A stretch of 46,628 nucleotides of DNA. Source: Hyphomicrobiaceae bacterium (lineage in GTDB: Bacteria > Pseudomonadota > Alphaproteobacteria > Rhizobiales > Hyphomicrobiaceae). The number at the start of each line of letters is the position of its first letter. Position 1 is the stretch's first letter. The DNA lies in NCBI GenBank assembly GCA_021775735.1, contig JAJFHG010000031.1:1-46628 (forward strand), given 5' to 3'. Shown piece after piece: positions 1 through 8,152 of this stretch. The notes under the pieces are model-generated. The model had not been told where the DNA came from. It ran no database searches and saw nothing but the letters and a program-made list of their open reading frames with translations. A program made the position numbers and the translations under genes.

Positions 1-606
1 GGTCGGGGCCGTGTCGGCATAGGCTTCATCTAAGACGAGAAGCGTTTGCGCCGGAAGTGCGGCGTGGAGCTTTGCTATCTCAGAGGCTGGCCACCACGTC
101 CCCATTGGATTGTTGGGATTTGACACATATACGATGCGCGCATTGTGCTTTCGTGCTGCTGTTGCAAGCCCGATCAAGTCTTCTCGGTCATCAACGAAGG
201 GGACTTTAATCAATGCCGCGCCGTGCGACACGACATGAAAATTGAATGTCGGATATGCGCCATCTGATGTGATGATGGCATCACCTGGTGCTGCAAACAT
301 CCTTATTGTGAGGCCAAGCAAGCCATCAATGCCCTCGCCCACCACAACATTTGACAACGCTACTTTGTGATGCGCCGCAATAGCGCTGCGTAAGTCAAAG
401 TTATCAGGGTCGGCGTATTTCCAATTTTCACGGGCTGCAGCTTCCATGGCCGCAATCGCCTTTGGGCTTGGCCCAAACACACTTTCATTGGCGCCGAGGC
501 GGACACGAAACGGATACCCTTGTTTGCGTTCTTGTGCTTCGGGGCCAACAAACGGAACAAAATCCGGAAGTGCGGCAACGATATCTGTAAACTTAGGACG
601 GGCCAT
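1..606 (-). CDS. HisC-like PLP-dependent aminotransferase (partial, C-terminus outside window)
   Basis: Class I/II fold aminotransferase, closest by eye to histidinol-phosphate aminotransferase, which moves an amino group between glutamate and the keto substrate in histidine synthesis. Only the first 202 residues are visible. The start ATG at 606 begins MARPKFTDIV. Recognisable marks are RLGANES (residues 36-42), the PLP-phosphate/substrate region around SDGAYPT (114-120), NPNNPMGT (163-170) and VLDEAYAD (191-198), whose Asp contacts the PLP pyridine nitrogen in this family. The catalytic lysine would lie in the missing part, so an intact active site cannot be confirmed. It sits 60 bases downstream of the DUF1489 gene on the same strand and may be co-transcribed. 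It could be a HisC paralogue with another substrate, such as an aromatic amino acid. Confidence 0.88.
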   Translation of the reverse strand, partial: MARPKFTDIVAALPDFVPFVGPEAQERKQGYPFRVRLGANESVFGPSPKAIAAMEAAARENWKYADPDNFDLRSAIAAHHKVALSNVVVGEGIDGLLGLTIRMFAAPGDAIITSDGAYPTFNFHVVSHGAALIKVPFVDDREDLIGLATAARKHNARIVYVSNPNNPMGTWWPASEIAKLHAALPAQTLLVLDEAYADTAPT

Positions 607-666
607 TTCAGATAGACCTGGCGGAGATGTGATGTGACTTCGGCGTTCGCTCAGATATGCACGTCG

Positions 667-1107
667 TTACAACAGGCACAAGGCGGCGAGTTCTTGACGC
701 AGCTTAAGAGGCATATCGAGCAGGCCCTGGCCTGCATCAACGCCAAGATCTGTTGGGACATCCTCAGCGTCAAGGTAACGCCAGCCTTGAAAAGCGCGGC
801 GGGGTTGGGGTTGGACCGGGACAAGTGCGGGGTCGAGCAACAATGCACACGCGGCATGCCCTTTTTCACTTTGGACACTCTCAAACCCAAGTAAGCGCTG
901 GCGCACTTGAATAGTTCCTTTGATCACCCAGTAGATCGACCCGCCATCCAGAATTTCATCTTGCCGCTTTGGGCGTTGGCGAGTCGTATGATAGGCGCAT
1001 GATTGCCCAACCCTATCCCAGTACTGCGTGCGATGATCGTGCTGCCAATTGGCGAGGTCTTCAATAGAGCCCGCACCGACGCACAACTTAATCATATGAA
1101 CCGTCAT
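667..1107 (-). CDS. DUF1489 family protein
   Basis: A 146-residue protein that I recognise as the alphaproteobacterial DUF1489 family from its opening (MTVHMIKLCVGAGS) and its tryptophan/tyrosine-rich middle (SIYWVIKGTIQVRQ). The function of the family is unknown. There is no signal peptide or membrane segment, so it is probably cytoplasmic. The start ATG at 1107 is preceded by a GAGAGA stretch that can serve as ribosome-binding site. It lies just upstream of the hisC-like gene on the same strand. Confidence 0.85.
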   Translation of the reverse strand: MTVHMIKLCVGAGSIEDLANWQHDHRTQYWDRVGQSCAYHTTRQRPKRQDEILDGGSIYWVIKGTIQVRQRLLGFESVQSEKGHAACALLLDPALVPVQPQPRRAFQGWRYLDAEDVPTDLGVDAGQGLLDMPLKLRQELAALCLL

Positions 1108-1163
1108 CGCTCTCTCTCACCAAGTATTGAATTCGCACTCTCATATCGGGTGCAATCAGCCCA

Positions 1164-1334
1164 TCATTCGCCAATGAGAACAGTGTTGCGCGACTCGGCG
1201 CTTTGCGCAAAACCGTCTGCCACGATATCCACCGACCACACTGCAATTTCGTTGAATTTGACGCGCGGAACGCGTTCGAAAACACCCTTTTTTCCTGCTG
1301 TTGCATGGCTTATACTGAGCACTGAGTGATTCAT
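1164..1334 (-). CDS. Possible small ORF, unknown
   Basis: A 56-codon reading frame in the gap between DUF1489 and the lipoprotein gene. Its C-terminal part, from VKFNEIAVWSVDIVADG on, has an amino-acid composition typical of real proteins, which is why I list it. It has no recognised family, no convincing ribosome-binding site, and an alternative frame in the same place is also open. This may equally be chance. The rest of the gap (1108-1365) shows nothing else clear. Confidence 0.15.
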   Translation of the reverse strand: MNHSVLSISHATAGKKGVFERVPRVKFNEIAVWSVDIVADGFAQSAESRNTVLIGE

Positions 1335-1365
1335 CTGAACACGGGGCTCAAAAAGGCTAGGGCTA

Positions 1366-1842
1366 ATGCTGGCTTGGCACCACATATCATCCCTGCGTGC
1401 TCAACGCCTAAGCTCTGCCAGGCTCATGCCTCTCGGTGTCCTCTGCACAGCCATGACAATCGCGACAGGTTGCGCCAGTCAATCAAATCTGAGCATTGAC
1501 GCAACTGGCGGGCCCCCACAAGCAAAACCTACCGGCATGTCCACTGGATATGTGCTCACCGATGCGGACCGAGAGCTGGACTGCAAAGTCATTCGCGGGC
1601 GCATGAAGGTGGCTATATTCCACCTGCAGTCGCACAGGGACATGCCATCAAGCACCGTTCTTTCACGCAACATGCAAAGCGCGGCGGCAGGTATCTTTGG
1701 CGGAACAACCTACGGCACAAACCCTCAGGCGATCGTTGATAAAGAGACCGCACGGCTAAAGGCTTACAATAGTCTTCTCAAAGACCAAGACTGCGCGACT
1801 TTCGATTTGCAGAAAGAACTTGCACCAACGATAACGGGCTAA
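1366..1842 (+). CDS. Small putative lipoprotein, unknown function
   Basis: A 158-residue reading frame with an N-terminal hydrophobic stretch ending in ATGCAS, a plausible lipobox with the lipidated cysteine near residue 36. The mature part would be about 120 residues, containing LTDADRELDCKVIRGRM and a glycine-rich segment (AAAGIFGGTTYGTN), with two further cysteines. The true start may be ATG 1426, which would give a more ordinary lipoprotein leader (MPLGVLCTAMTIATGC). I do not recognise a family. It is probably anchored in the inner or outer membrane facing the periplasm. A strong hairpin (1899-1932) follows it. Confidence 0.7.
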   Translation: MLAWHHISSLRAQRLSSARLMPLGVLCTAMTIATGCASQSNLSIDATGGPPQAKPTGMSTGYVLTDADRELDCKVIRGRMKVAIFHLQSHRDMPSSTVLSRNMQSAAAGIFGGTTYGTNPQAIVDKETARLKAYNSLLKDQDCATFDLQKELAPTITG

Positions 1843-1898
1843 TTCCCCCGGGGCAAAAATCACACAACAATTATGGGCCGTTAGGTTGCGCTAACGAC

Positions 1899-1932
1899 AA
1901 AGCCCCACCAATACATACGTTGGTGGGGCTTT
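1899..1932. terminator. Bidirectional hairpin terminator
   Basis: A perfect 13-base stem (AAAGCCCCACCAA pairing with TTGGTGGGGCTTT) around an 8-base loop lies between the plus-strand lipoprotein gene and the minus-strand secreted protein gene that converge on it. The symmetry gives a short U run on either strand, so it can end both transcripts. Confidence 0.75.
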
Positions 1933-1992
1933 GAATTCTTCTGTGATCATACAAACACGATGCGTGTGCACCGCTGTACGTCAAAATGCTAT

Positions 1993-2547
1993 CTACTCAG
2001 CTGGCAAGCAGGCGATACCAATAGCAACGCACTGGAAGCGGCTACCGCGTTTGCGGCAATCAACATCTCGATCCGAGGCATTGTCCCACTTCGCCCAATC
2101 ACCGCCATGCTTGCGACGTGCATCAATGCGCCAGCCCCAAATGGCCTGATCAGCAGCTTTGTCTTCGGTTTTTTCCCGACGGCCATATGAACTTACAGGG
2201 TCGGATTTGCATTCTCTCTTCTTGGTGACCTTTTCGCCCTGCGCAACGGTGCTCAGCGTGTCCTGACATGGGCGTGCATTACGCGTACACTGCCATTTGC
2301 CATCAGCACGTTTACAATCAATATCGCGATCTTGCGCGTACCGCCAAGAATTCCATTCTGCACCGTGAGCATCACGCACAGCACGGCGCCAAGCAAACAA
2401 TGAACTTGGGTAGGCAACGATCTGCGTTGAGGCAGGCTCACCAACAGCCTCAACAGCGTCGGTCTTACAGTCGCGCGCGTTAGCCGAAGCGGTAATCGAG
2501 AACACAGCGAGCAACGCAAGACATACAACCGAAAAAACTCGTTTCAT
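1993..2547 (-). CDS. Secreted protein with two cysteine-rich repeat modules
   Basis: A 184-residue protein with a clear signal peptide (cleavage likely after SANA, residue 24). The mature part is an internal duplication. Module one has cysteines at 27, 78, 87 and 94, and module two at 113, 164, 173 and 180. The spacings (51, 9, 7) are identical in both copies. Both modules share the pattern W-R-x(n)-HG-x2-W-x2-W-x2-A-x-DRD-x-DC followed by (W/F)QC. Eight cysteines in a periplasmic protein suggest two disulfides per module. I do not recognise the family and no enzymatic motif is visible. A ligand-binding or structural role in the periplasm is a guess. The gene stands alone, with the hairpin at 1899-1932 behind it. 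Confidence 0.78.
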   Translation of the reverse strand: MKRVFSVVCLALLAVFSITASANARDCKTDAVEAVGEPASTQIVAYPSSLFAWRRAVRDAHGAEWNSWRYAQDRDIDCKRADGKWQCTRNARPCQDTLSTVAQGEKVTKKRECKSDPVSSYGRREKTEDKAADQAIWGWRIDARRKHGGDWAKWDNASDRDVDCRKRGSRFQCVAIGIACLPAE

Positions 2548-2590
2548 AGGAACTATCCTTCATCTCAAACGAACAATAACTCTAGGTGTT

Positions 2591-2812
2591 TTATAGAGCG
2601 GGGCTGGCGCCAACAAAGCAATCAACAGCCGACCCCTTCAAAACAGCCACCACACGGGAGCAGAATTCAACCGTTTCTGAATTCTTCAGCCGGTGACAAC
2701 ACAGAGCCCTCCTCTGCCCCAGCATGGGCGTGAAAAGAGACCGTGGCTGCAACAGTGTCAAGTCCCCGAACATGATCCAACCCAGCATAGGTCCTAGAAA
2801 ACGGGCAATCAT
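2591..2812 (-). CDS. Doubtful small ORF in a 328-base gap
   Basis: The stretch 2548-2875 has no recognised gene. A minus-strand frame from ATG 2812 encodes 73 residues ending in SETVEFCSRVVAVLKG and a short hydrophobic tail. It resembles coding sequence at its C-terminal end but has no family match by eye and no clear ribosome-binding site. It may be a decayed remnant or chance. Confidence 0.15.
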   Translation of the reverse strand: MIARFLGPMLGWIMFGDLTLLQPRSLFTPMLGQRRALCCHRLKNSETVEFCSRVVAVLKGSAVDCFVGASPAL

Positions 2813-2875
2813 TGGGCTGAAGTCAGGCAAAAACCTGTGCGGTATCTCTATTCGGCGTTGGCTGCGTCGAACAGC

Positions 2876-3538
2876 TCAAGACTTGGCGGCCTCAAACAGC
2901 GCAACACAGCCAGAGGTTTCAATTCTGACTGACACAAACCTTGAGTGAAGTGCCGCCTCCAAAGCGGTCTGATCATCGTGTGTATTCGAGAAAATACCGC
3001 GTCGGTTGTAGAGATCCATCAACTTTTGCGCCGGCCAGTTACGCGGCGCATCACCTTGCAAGATCGTGGCTCCAAAGATCCGCGCTCCCGGCGCCATAAC
3101 CTCAGAAATGTGATCAAAAAGCTGCGTTTTCTGCGCCATCGTCCCTGGCAAGCAGTGCAGAAGATAGCAAATACCAACAGACTGAAATGGGCCTATTTCA
3201 GGCAATGGCTGCAATACGTCCCCTTGCACCGTTGTCGGGTTCAGTCGGGCGATACGTTGTGCAGCGGCCTGCAAAGAATTGGCGTTGAGATCGAACAATG
3301 TAATGTTGGGTTCACTATCAGGCCAGTTTGCATGCTTTAAAAAATAACCCGTACCAACACCGATATCGAGATGGTTGGCAGAAATATTGCGATTGTAGAG
3401 TGCGCGCAACTTTGCCGTTGGACAGCGCCACAACAGGTGGTTTGACACCCCAAGCACCCACAGATCATAAGTCTTGAGAACAAGTGGCGAATAAATGGCC
3501 TGGCCTTGGCGTGTGCTTAATGGGTCCGATTCAGCCAT
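2876..3538 (-). CDS. Class I SAM-dependent methyltransferase
   Basis: A 220-residue Rossmann-fold methyltransferase. Motif I is LDIGVGTGYF (57-66), the glycine-rich SAM loop. The acidic residue closing beta-strand 2 is in LFDLN (D83), and VQGDVLQPLP follows as the adenine-binding strand. The length and the single domain fit the Methyltransf_11/25 type, which act on small molecules. The substrate cannot be read from sequence. There is no signal peptide, so it is cytoplasmic. It is transcribed alone, divergently from the membrane methyltransferase gene at 3725. Confidence 0.85.
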   Translation of the reverse strand: MAESDPLSTRQGQAIYSPLVLKTYDLWVLGVSNHLLWRCPTAKLRALYNRNISANHLDIGVGTGYFLKHANWPDSEPNITLFDLNANSLQAAAQRIARLNPTTVQGDVLQPLPEIGPFQSVGICYLLHCLPGTMAQKTQLFDHISEVMAPGARIFGATILQGDAPRNWPAQKLMDLYNRRGIFSNTHDDQTALEAALHSRFVSVRIETSGCVALFEAAKS

Positions 3539-3724
3539 GACTTATCTTTCGGTGGATCAATAGGTCACAATGATTGGCGCGCGCAATCGCCAGAGATCAA
3601 ACATAACGGATCCTAACGATAGTGGAAAGTTTCTCCGCGGCCCTTCCAGACAAACTCAAATTAGCTCACAATCTGCACTACTGTTTCTCATTGCGCAAAT
3701 GCAATCGCCACGCACAAGGATGCC

Positions 3725-4192
3725 ATGTCTGCTGATCGCCCGTCCAATATTCCTTGGCCACCGCTCCTGCTCATTTTGTGCGCGGTTGGCGCATGGCTTC
3801 TCGACCGCTGGTTTCCACTTCCTTGGCCTGGGCTTGATGATGGTGGCGCACGGTTTGTCGGGCTCAGCTTTGGCGTGATTGGTATTGTTTTGATTGCTTG
3901 GGGCATCGTTACGCTGAAACGCCATCACACAACCTTCAAGCCACATGCAGCCAGTACAAATCTTGTCACAACCGGACCGTTCCAGGTCTTACGCAACCCG
4001 ATCTATCTTGGTGATGTCTTTGTCTTCTTGGGCTTAGCTGAAGTAACAAAAAATATTTGGTTTGTTATCTTGGGCTTGGTGTTTTCTGTCGCCGTAACAT
4101 GGCTTGCAATATTGCCTGAAGAGGCGCATCTCGAAGCACGCTTTGGTGATGCCTATCGCAACTACAAAGCCAAAACCAGGCGCTGGATTTGA
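3725..4192 (+). CDS. Membrane methyltransferase of the isoprenylcysteine carboxyl methyltransferase (ICMT/PEMT-like) family
   Basis: A 155-residue integral membrane protein with hydrophobic segments near residues 11-28, 44-64 and 110-130. The SAM-binding signature of the family is GPFQVLRNPIYLG (84-96) and the C-terminal motif is PEEAHLEARFGDAYRNYKAK (131-150). Bacterial members methylate unidentified lipids or small molecules. The window gives no clue to the substrate. It is followed after 11 bases by the gene at 4204, whose ribosome-binding site GAGGT directly abuts the stop codon, so the two are likely co-translated. Confidence 0.85.
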   Translation: MSADRPSNIPWPPLLLILCAVGAWLLDRWFPLPWPGLDDGGARFVGLSFGVIGIVLIAWGIVTLKRHHTTFKPHAASTNLVTTGPFQVLRNPIYLGDVFVFLGLAEVTKNIWFVILGLVFSVAVTWLAILPEEAHLEARFGDAYRNYKAKTRRWI

Positions 4193-4203
4193 GGTCCGCT
4201 GCA

Positions 4204-4989
4204 ATGTCAACCGACTATGCCAAAAAGGAACGCGCCTTTCTCGATGCTCTTAAAGCAGACACCGGCCATACACTCGAGGAGTGGCTTGTCATGATTGGGG
4301 CAGAGATGCTCGAAGAACGCAACGACATCATTGATTGGTTGCGCCAGCACGGGTTCACCTTCTCTCGCGCCTCATGGATCGAACGTATTCATCACAACGG
4401 GGGACAGCCGATATATGCCGATAGAGTCCCTGGTACCCACAGCCTAAAGCATGAACCTCCGGCAAGTTTAGCTGCACCTTTAGAGGCCTCGAAGGCTGAT
4501 AGAACGAAGCCCGGGCAAACACCCACAAAAACTGAGGTGCAGGCTGCCTCTACGCCGAAACAAGACGTAGACTTGCGTGTCGTTAGCTCCAGACCAGAGC
4601 CAAGCGGGCCCAAACCAAAATCCTCTCAAGATGCGACTGAAATTGAGCAAACACTTGCTCGTGCGAAAGGCTTACGTCCGCTCGCCCAGCACGTATTGGC
4701 TGAGATAAAAACCGTGGTGCCGGATGTGAAAATTTCAGCGTTCAAATCTGCGCTGGTCTTGGCGAGCGGTGATACACGATTTGGCCTGCTCGCCCTGTCA
4801 GCGAAAGACCTGCGGCTTGGCCTCGCGCTCACCCCAAGCACACCACAAACACCATTCCAAACGCCTCAATTTACCGCCAGCTATACTCGTATTTCCGAAA
4901 ACATAACCCATATGTTGATCCTAGATGATGTGCGCCAAATAACGCCAGCTGTGCTTTCAGGCGTGCAGAATGCCGCAACACGAGCATAA
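4204..4989 (+). CDS. DUF4287/DUF5655-like domain protein
   Basis: A 261-residue cytoplasmic protein with two regions joined by a low-complexity linker rich in Pro, Ser and Lys. The N-terminal ~65 residues (LEEWLVMIGAEMLEERNDII to GFTFSRASWIERI) resemble DUF4287. The C-terminal ~110 residues (VLAEIKTVVPDVKISAFKSA, then LGLALTP) resemble DUF5655. Both families are uncharacterised and are sometimes linked to nucleic-acid or phosphotransfer functions without proof. I chose ATG 4204 over the TTG at 4189 because GAGGT lies nine bases upstream of 4204. It forms a pair with the membrane methyltransferase. Confidence 0.75.
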   Translation: MSTDYAKKERAFLDALKADTGHTLEEWLVMIGAEMLEERNDIIDWLRQHGFTFSRASWIERIHHNGGQPIYADRVPGTHSLKHEPPASLAAPLEASKADRTKPGQTPTKTEVQAASTPKQDVDLRVVSSRPEPSGPKPKSSQDATEIEQTLARAKGLRPLAQHVLAEIKTVVPDVKISAFKSALVLASGDTRFGLLALSAKDLRLGLALTPSTPQTPFQTPQFTASYTRISENITHMLILDDVRQITPAVLSGVQNAATRA

Positions 4990-5068
4990 AGCGCTATAAA
5001 ACCAAGAGAACACCACGGATTCGCCGAATTTTTCGGTGTTTGTGCAAGCTCCCTAGAGGAGGGCAACA

Positions 5069-6403
5069 ATGACCATAAGACCCATCATCTTAGCTTCGCG
5101 CACCCATGCTGCGTGTGCCCTGGCGGGTCTTTTTGTGCTTGCACCTGCATTGAATTCGCCAGTTTTCTCGCAAACGGCTCATCGTGACAGCATTTCGGAT
5201 CTTCTGAGCCGCGTCGGCGTATCGCCAGCAAAAGCTGCCCAAGTGACAGTGGGACCACCAGCAGATGCAAATCAGACGGCTAAAGACCCACGTGCAGGCG
5301 ACCCAGCATACGAGCAAGCGCGCCGCCTTATGTCTGCTGTCGATGCGATTTTGAAAGACACCGCGTCTGAACGTTCGCAGGCGCGCAAGCTTCCCGGCAA
5401 TGATGAATTTATTCTGACACCACTGTGGACAGAAACCCGCGAAGATCGCGAAGAAAAGATACGTAATCTTTTAGACTCGGCCCTTGGCATCGTCACTGAT
5501 GTCCCCGTTGTCGAAGTGCAAAAGAAAATTGAGGGATTACGCAAAAATATTCGCGAAACAGAAGATAACATCGTCACACTCAAGGAAAAGCAGATCACAG
5601 CGCCGAAAGACGCAATGTTGCCCGGCGTACTGACGGACACGGTGGCCAGTCTGCAGGAGGACATTAAAACCAGCGAAAAACGCATCACCGAAGCGAAAGC
5701 TGAAATTGCGACTGCAAAGATTGAGATTCACGATGCGCTTCAAAATGCGGGGATCACGCTTGAGAAAGATCAGGTTGACCTGTTGCTTGATAGCGTTCTG
5801 TCCGGTGATCTCATACGCTTGGTCGCAACCTTTAATGCCGCCAAACTCATAGATGGTCAGCTCGGAAAAATGATGTCGGCGGCGGGTGAAAACATCAACG
5901 CCTCGCGCAAATATTTCGCCATGCACGCAGCGCTTTTTGCCATGCTGGTGCACGCACAAAACTCTACAATCGAGAAAATTGATACACACTACTTGCCCCG
6001 CCTCGATGCTATCTTAAAAGACATCCTAAAAGCCAAAGCGCGTACCCAGCGCCTGCTTCGTGCCAACAACAGACCCGACCAAAAGCGAGCCCTTCAAGCC
6101 AATCGCGCCAGTCAGAAACTGGCGGAACAAGCCGCAAACGGATACAAACGCTATCTGCGTCAGCAGCGCGAGCAAATAGCCAATGCCCGCAGACGCGCCA
6201 CCCACGATCTGAACATTGCCGACAATACATTTGAAACGGTTGAAGCCAGTTTTCAGCTCCGCCAATTAATGCGCGATAGCGCGGCCTCATTTGAAGCCAT
6301 CCAGAAGCTGGAAGCACCAACCTTTGATCAGATTTTTAAAAATGAAGAGCTGCGCCGCGAGTTTGAAAACCTGACGCGCAAACTTGATGTGCCAACGAGC
6401 TAA
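5069..6403 (+). CDS. Exported coiled-coil protein, unknown function
   Basis: A 444-residue protein with an N-terminal signal peptide (hydrophobic stretch 15-32, likely cleavage after SPVFSQ). Long alpha-helical heptad-like segments follow: about 150-235 (KKIEGLRKNIRETEDNI and following) and 310-420, rich in Lys, Arg, Glu and Gln. The start is supported by a strong ribosome-binding site (GAGGAGGG seven bases upstream). No family is recognised. It is predicted to be periplasmic and largely helical, like envelope scaffolds or adaptor proteins, but that is inference. Its stop codon overlaps the stop codon of the convergent mgtE gene. Confidence 0.75.
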   Translation: MTIRPIILASRTHAACALAGLFVLAPALNSPVFSQTAHRDSISDLLSRVGVSPAKAAQVTVGPPADANQTAKDPRAGDPAYEQARRLMSAVDAILKDTASERSQARKLPGNDEFILTPLWTETREDREEKIRNLLDSALGIVTDVPVVEVQKKIEGLRKNIRETEDNIVTLKEKQITAPKDAMLPGVLTDTVASLQEDIKTSEKRITEAKAEIATAKIEIHDALQNAGITLEKDQVDLLLDSVLSGDLIRLVATFNAAKLIDGQLGKMMSAAGENINASRKYFAMHAALFAMLVHAQNSTIEKIDTHYLPRLDAILKDILKAKARTQRLLRANNRPDQKRALQANRASQKLAEQAANGYKRYLRQQREQIANARRRATHDLNIADNTFETVEASFQLRQLMRDSAASFEAIQKLEAPTFDQIFKNEELRREFENLTRKLDVPTS

Positions 6404-7791
6404 AGCAAGAACAACGCGGCCAAGCCAAGGAAGGCAAAAAATCCAACAACGTCCGTCACCGTGGTGACAAACACACCCGACGCGGGCGCAGGGTCTAATT
6501 CAAGATAATCCATGGCCAGTGGAATAAGGATGCCAGCAACGCCGGCTGCGATCATGTTGATCACCATGGCGGCCGCAATCACGAGACCAAGGGTGTCTGA
6601 TCCAAACCAGATATAAACTACCGTTGACATGATGAGGGCAAAGATGAAGCCGTTGGCAAGGCCAACAAGTGCTTCTCTCGTCACAATGCGTGGCGCATTC
6701 ACGCGACCAATCTTGTTTGTTGCTAGCGCCCTCACGGTCACAGTCATTGTTTGTGTGCCAGCATTGCCGCCCATAGAGGCAACGATCGGCATCAAGACAG
6801 CCAAAGCCACCATCTGTTCAATCGTTGCATCAAACAACGCGATAACCCAAGACGCCAATATCGCCGTCGCCAAATTGACAACAAGCCACGGTGCCCGACT
6901 TTTTAAAGTCTCAGCAACACTATCGGCGAGGGTTTCATCACCGATACCAGCAAGCGCCTTCATATCTTCCTCCGCTTCATCCTGGATCACGTCAACAACG
7001 TCATCCACAGTGACGACGCCAACCAGACGATCACTGTCGTCAACAACGGGAGCGGACATTAGGTCATGGCGTTGAAATTCGCGGGCGACTTCTTCCTGAT
7101 CCTCCGTTGCTCTCACGGTATGAAGGTCTCGATCCATGATGTCTTCAACTTTGACGCCACGTTGGGAACGCAAAAGGCGCGAAAGAGACAATGCACCCAC
7201 CATGCGATGCTTCGGATCAACAACAAAGATTTCTGAAAACGTGTGCGGCAGGTCTTCTGTCTCACGCATATAGTCGATGACTTGACCAACTGTCCAAAAC
7301 GGTGCGACAGCGACAAAGTCGGAGAGCATTAAACGACCAGCAGTTTCTTCTGGATATTCAAGGTTACGCTGGAGTGCGGCGCGATCGCTGGAAGGTACCT
7401 GCTCAAGAATTTCTTCCCGATCACTCTCTTCCAAATTTTCAATCAGATACGCGGCATCATCACTATCAAGCTCAGCGACCGCTTTGGCGAGGAATTCATT
7501 TGGCAGCTCCTCGGAAACCTGGTCACGAACAGTTTCGTCAAGTTCAGACAACACATCAAAGTCGAGTGACTTACCAACCGACTGAATGAGCGGTGCGCGG
7601 TCTTCTGGATCGAGGAGTTCAAGGACGTCAGCAAAATCCGGAGCGCTGAGATCGCGCACCAGTGCTGCTGCAGATCGAATATCATTGTTGTCGAGAGCAG
7701 CTGAGACCGCGCGCACGCAGGCCGTCGAATCAAAAATCTGCCGTTCCCCCGCAGGCACGTCATCGGGATTTTCGACCACTGGTTCGGTCAT
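6400..7791 (-). CDS. mgtE: Magnesium transporter MgtE
   Basis: A 463-residue MgtE-family Mg2+ channel of the inner membrane. The domains appear in order. First comes the N-terminal superhelical MgtE_N domain (about 20-135, with acidic repeats such as DFADVLELLDPEDRAPLI). Next is a CBS-domain pair (about 140-265; VGALSLSRLL and VDDSDRLVGVVTVDDVVD), which closes the pore when Mg2+ is high. Last is the membrane domain with five helices, carrying the family signature PIVASMGGNAGTQT near residue 340. Length and order match the family exactly. It is a single gene, convergent with the coiled-coil gene and divergent from the deacetylase region. I see no M-box-like leader upstream. Confidence 0.96.
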   Translation of the reverse strand: MTEPVVENPDDVPAGERQIFDSTACVRAVSAALDNNDIRSAAALVRDLSAPDFADVLELLDPEDRAPLIQSVGKSLDFDVLSELDETVRDQVSEELPNEFLAKAVAELDSDDAAYLIENLEESDREEILEQVPSSDRAALQRNLEYPEETAGRLMLSDFVAVAPFWTVGQVIDYMRETEDLPHTFSEIFVVDPKHRMVGALSLSRLLRSQRGVKVEDIMDRDLHTVRATEDQEEVAREFQRHDLMSAPVVDDSDRLVGVVTVDDVVDVIQDEAEEDMKALAGIGDETLADSVAETLKSRAPWLVVNLATAILASWVIALFDATIEQMVALAVLMPIVASMGGNAGTQTMTVTVRALATNKIGRVNAPRIVTREALVGLANGFIFALIMSTVVYIWFGSDTLGLVIAAAMVINMIAAGVAGILIPLAMDYLELDPAPASGVFVTTVTDVVGFFAFLGLAALFLL

Positions 7792-7984
7792 GATTTAGCG
7801 TCACCTCTACCACCAAAAATTGGCCATCAGAATCGCACGGCTATGACGTGCTGCTTGCCCCATCACTTATTGACATGCAACAGCGATTTTTTCTTCGTAT
7901 ACCAGTTGCAGGATGGAACGCCGCTTCACGTCCATAACAACGGGCTTATGCGGCTAAATCAACACCGTCCGGCCAGCCCATTTG

Positions 7985-8152
7985 ATGCCACCGAAGACCC
8001 TCAGCCAGGCGGCATTTGCCGCACCCACCCTGGTGCTGTATTGCCACAATTACTGGAACCCCACCGTGATAGACTACTGCGTCGCCAACATGAGACACAT
8101 CCGGTCCCACGCACAGCTCAACGAACGTTATCCATCGACCCTATGCAGATAA
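7985..8152 (+). CDS. Possible small ORF overlapping the start of the first deacetylase
   Basis: The 351 bases between mgtE (7791) and the deacetylase start (8143) hold one candidate, a 55-codon frame from ATG 7985 to TAA 8150-8152. Its product is rich in aromatic and histidine residues with three cysteines (LVLYCHNYWNPTVIDYC) and overlaps the ATG of the deacetylase by ten bases, as in coupled translation. There is no evident ribosome-binding site and no family I know. It may be a leader ORF or chance. Confidence 0.25.
   Translation: MPPKTLSQAAFAAPTLVLYCHNYWNPTVIDYCVANMRHIRSHAQLNERYPSTLCR

Noticed and set aside
1088-1306. Minus-strand 72-codon frame before DUF1489
   Set aside because: It overlaps the DUF1489 start and its composition is not convincing.
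7843-8142. 100-codon N-terminal extension of deacetylase copy 1
   Set aside because: The extension is not protein-like, and a good signal peptide begins at ATG 8143.
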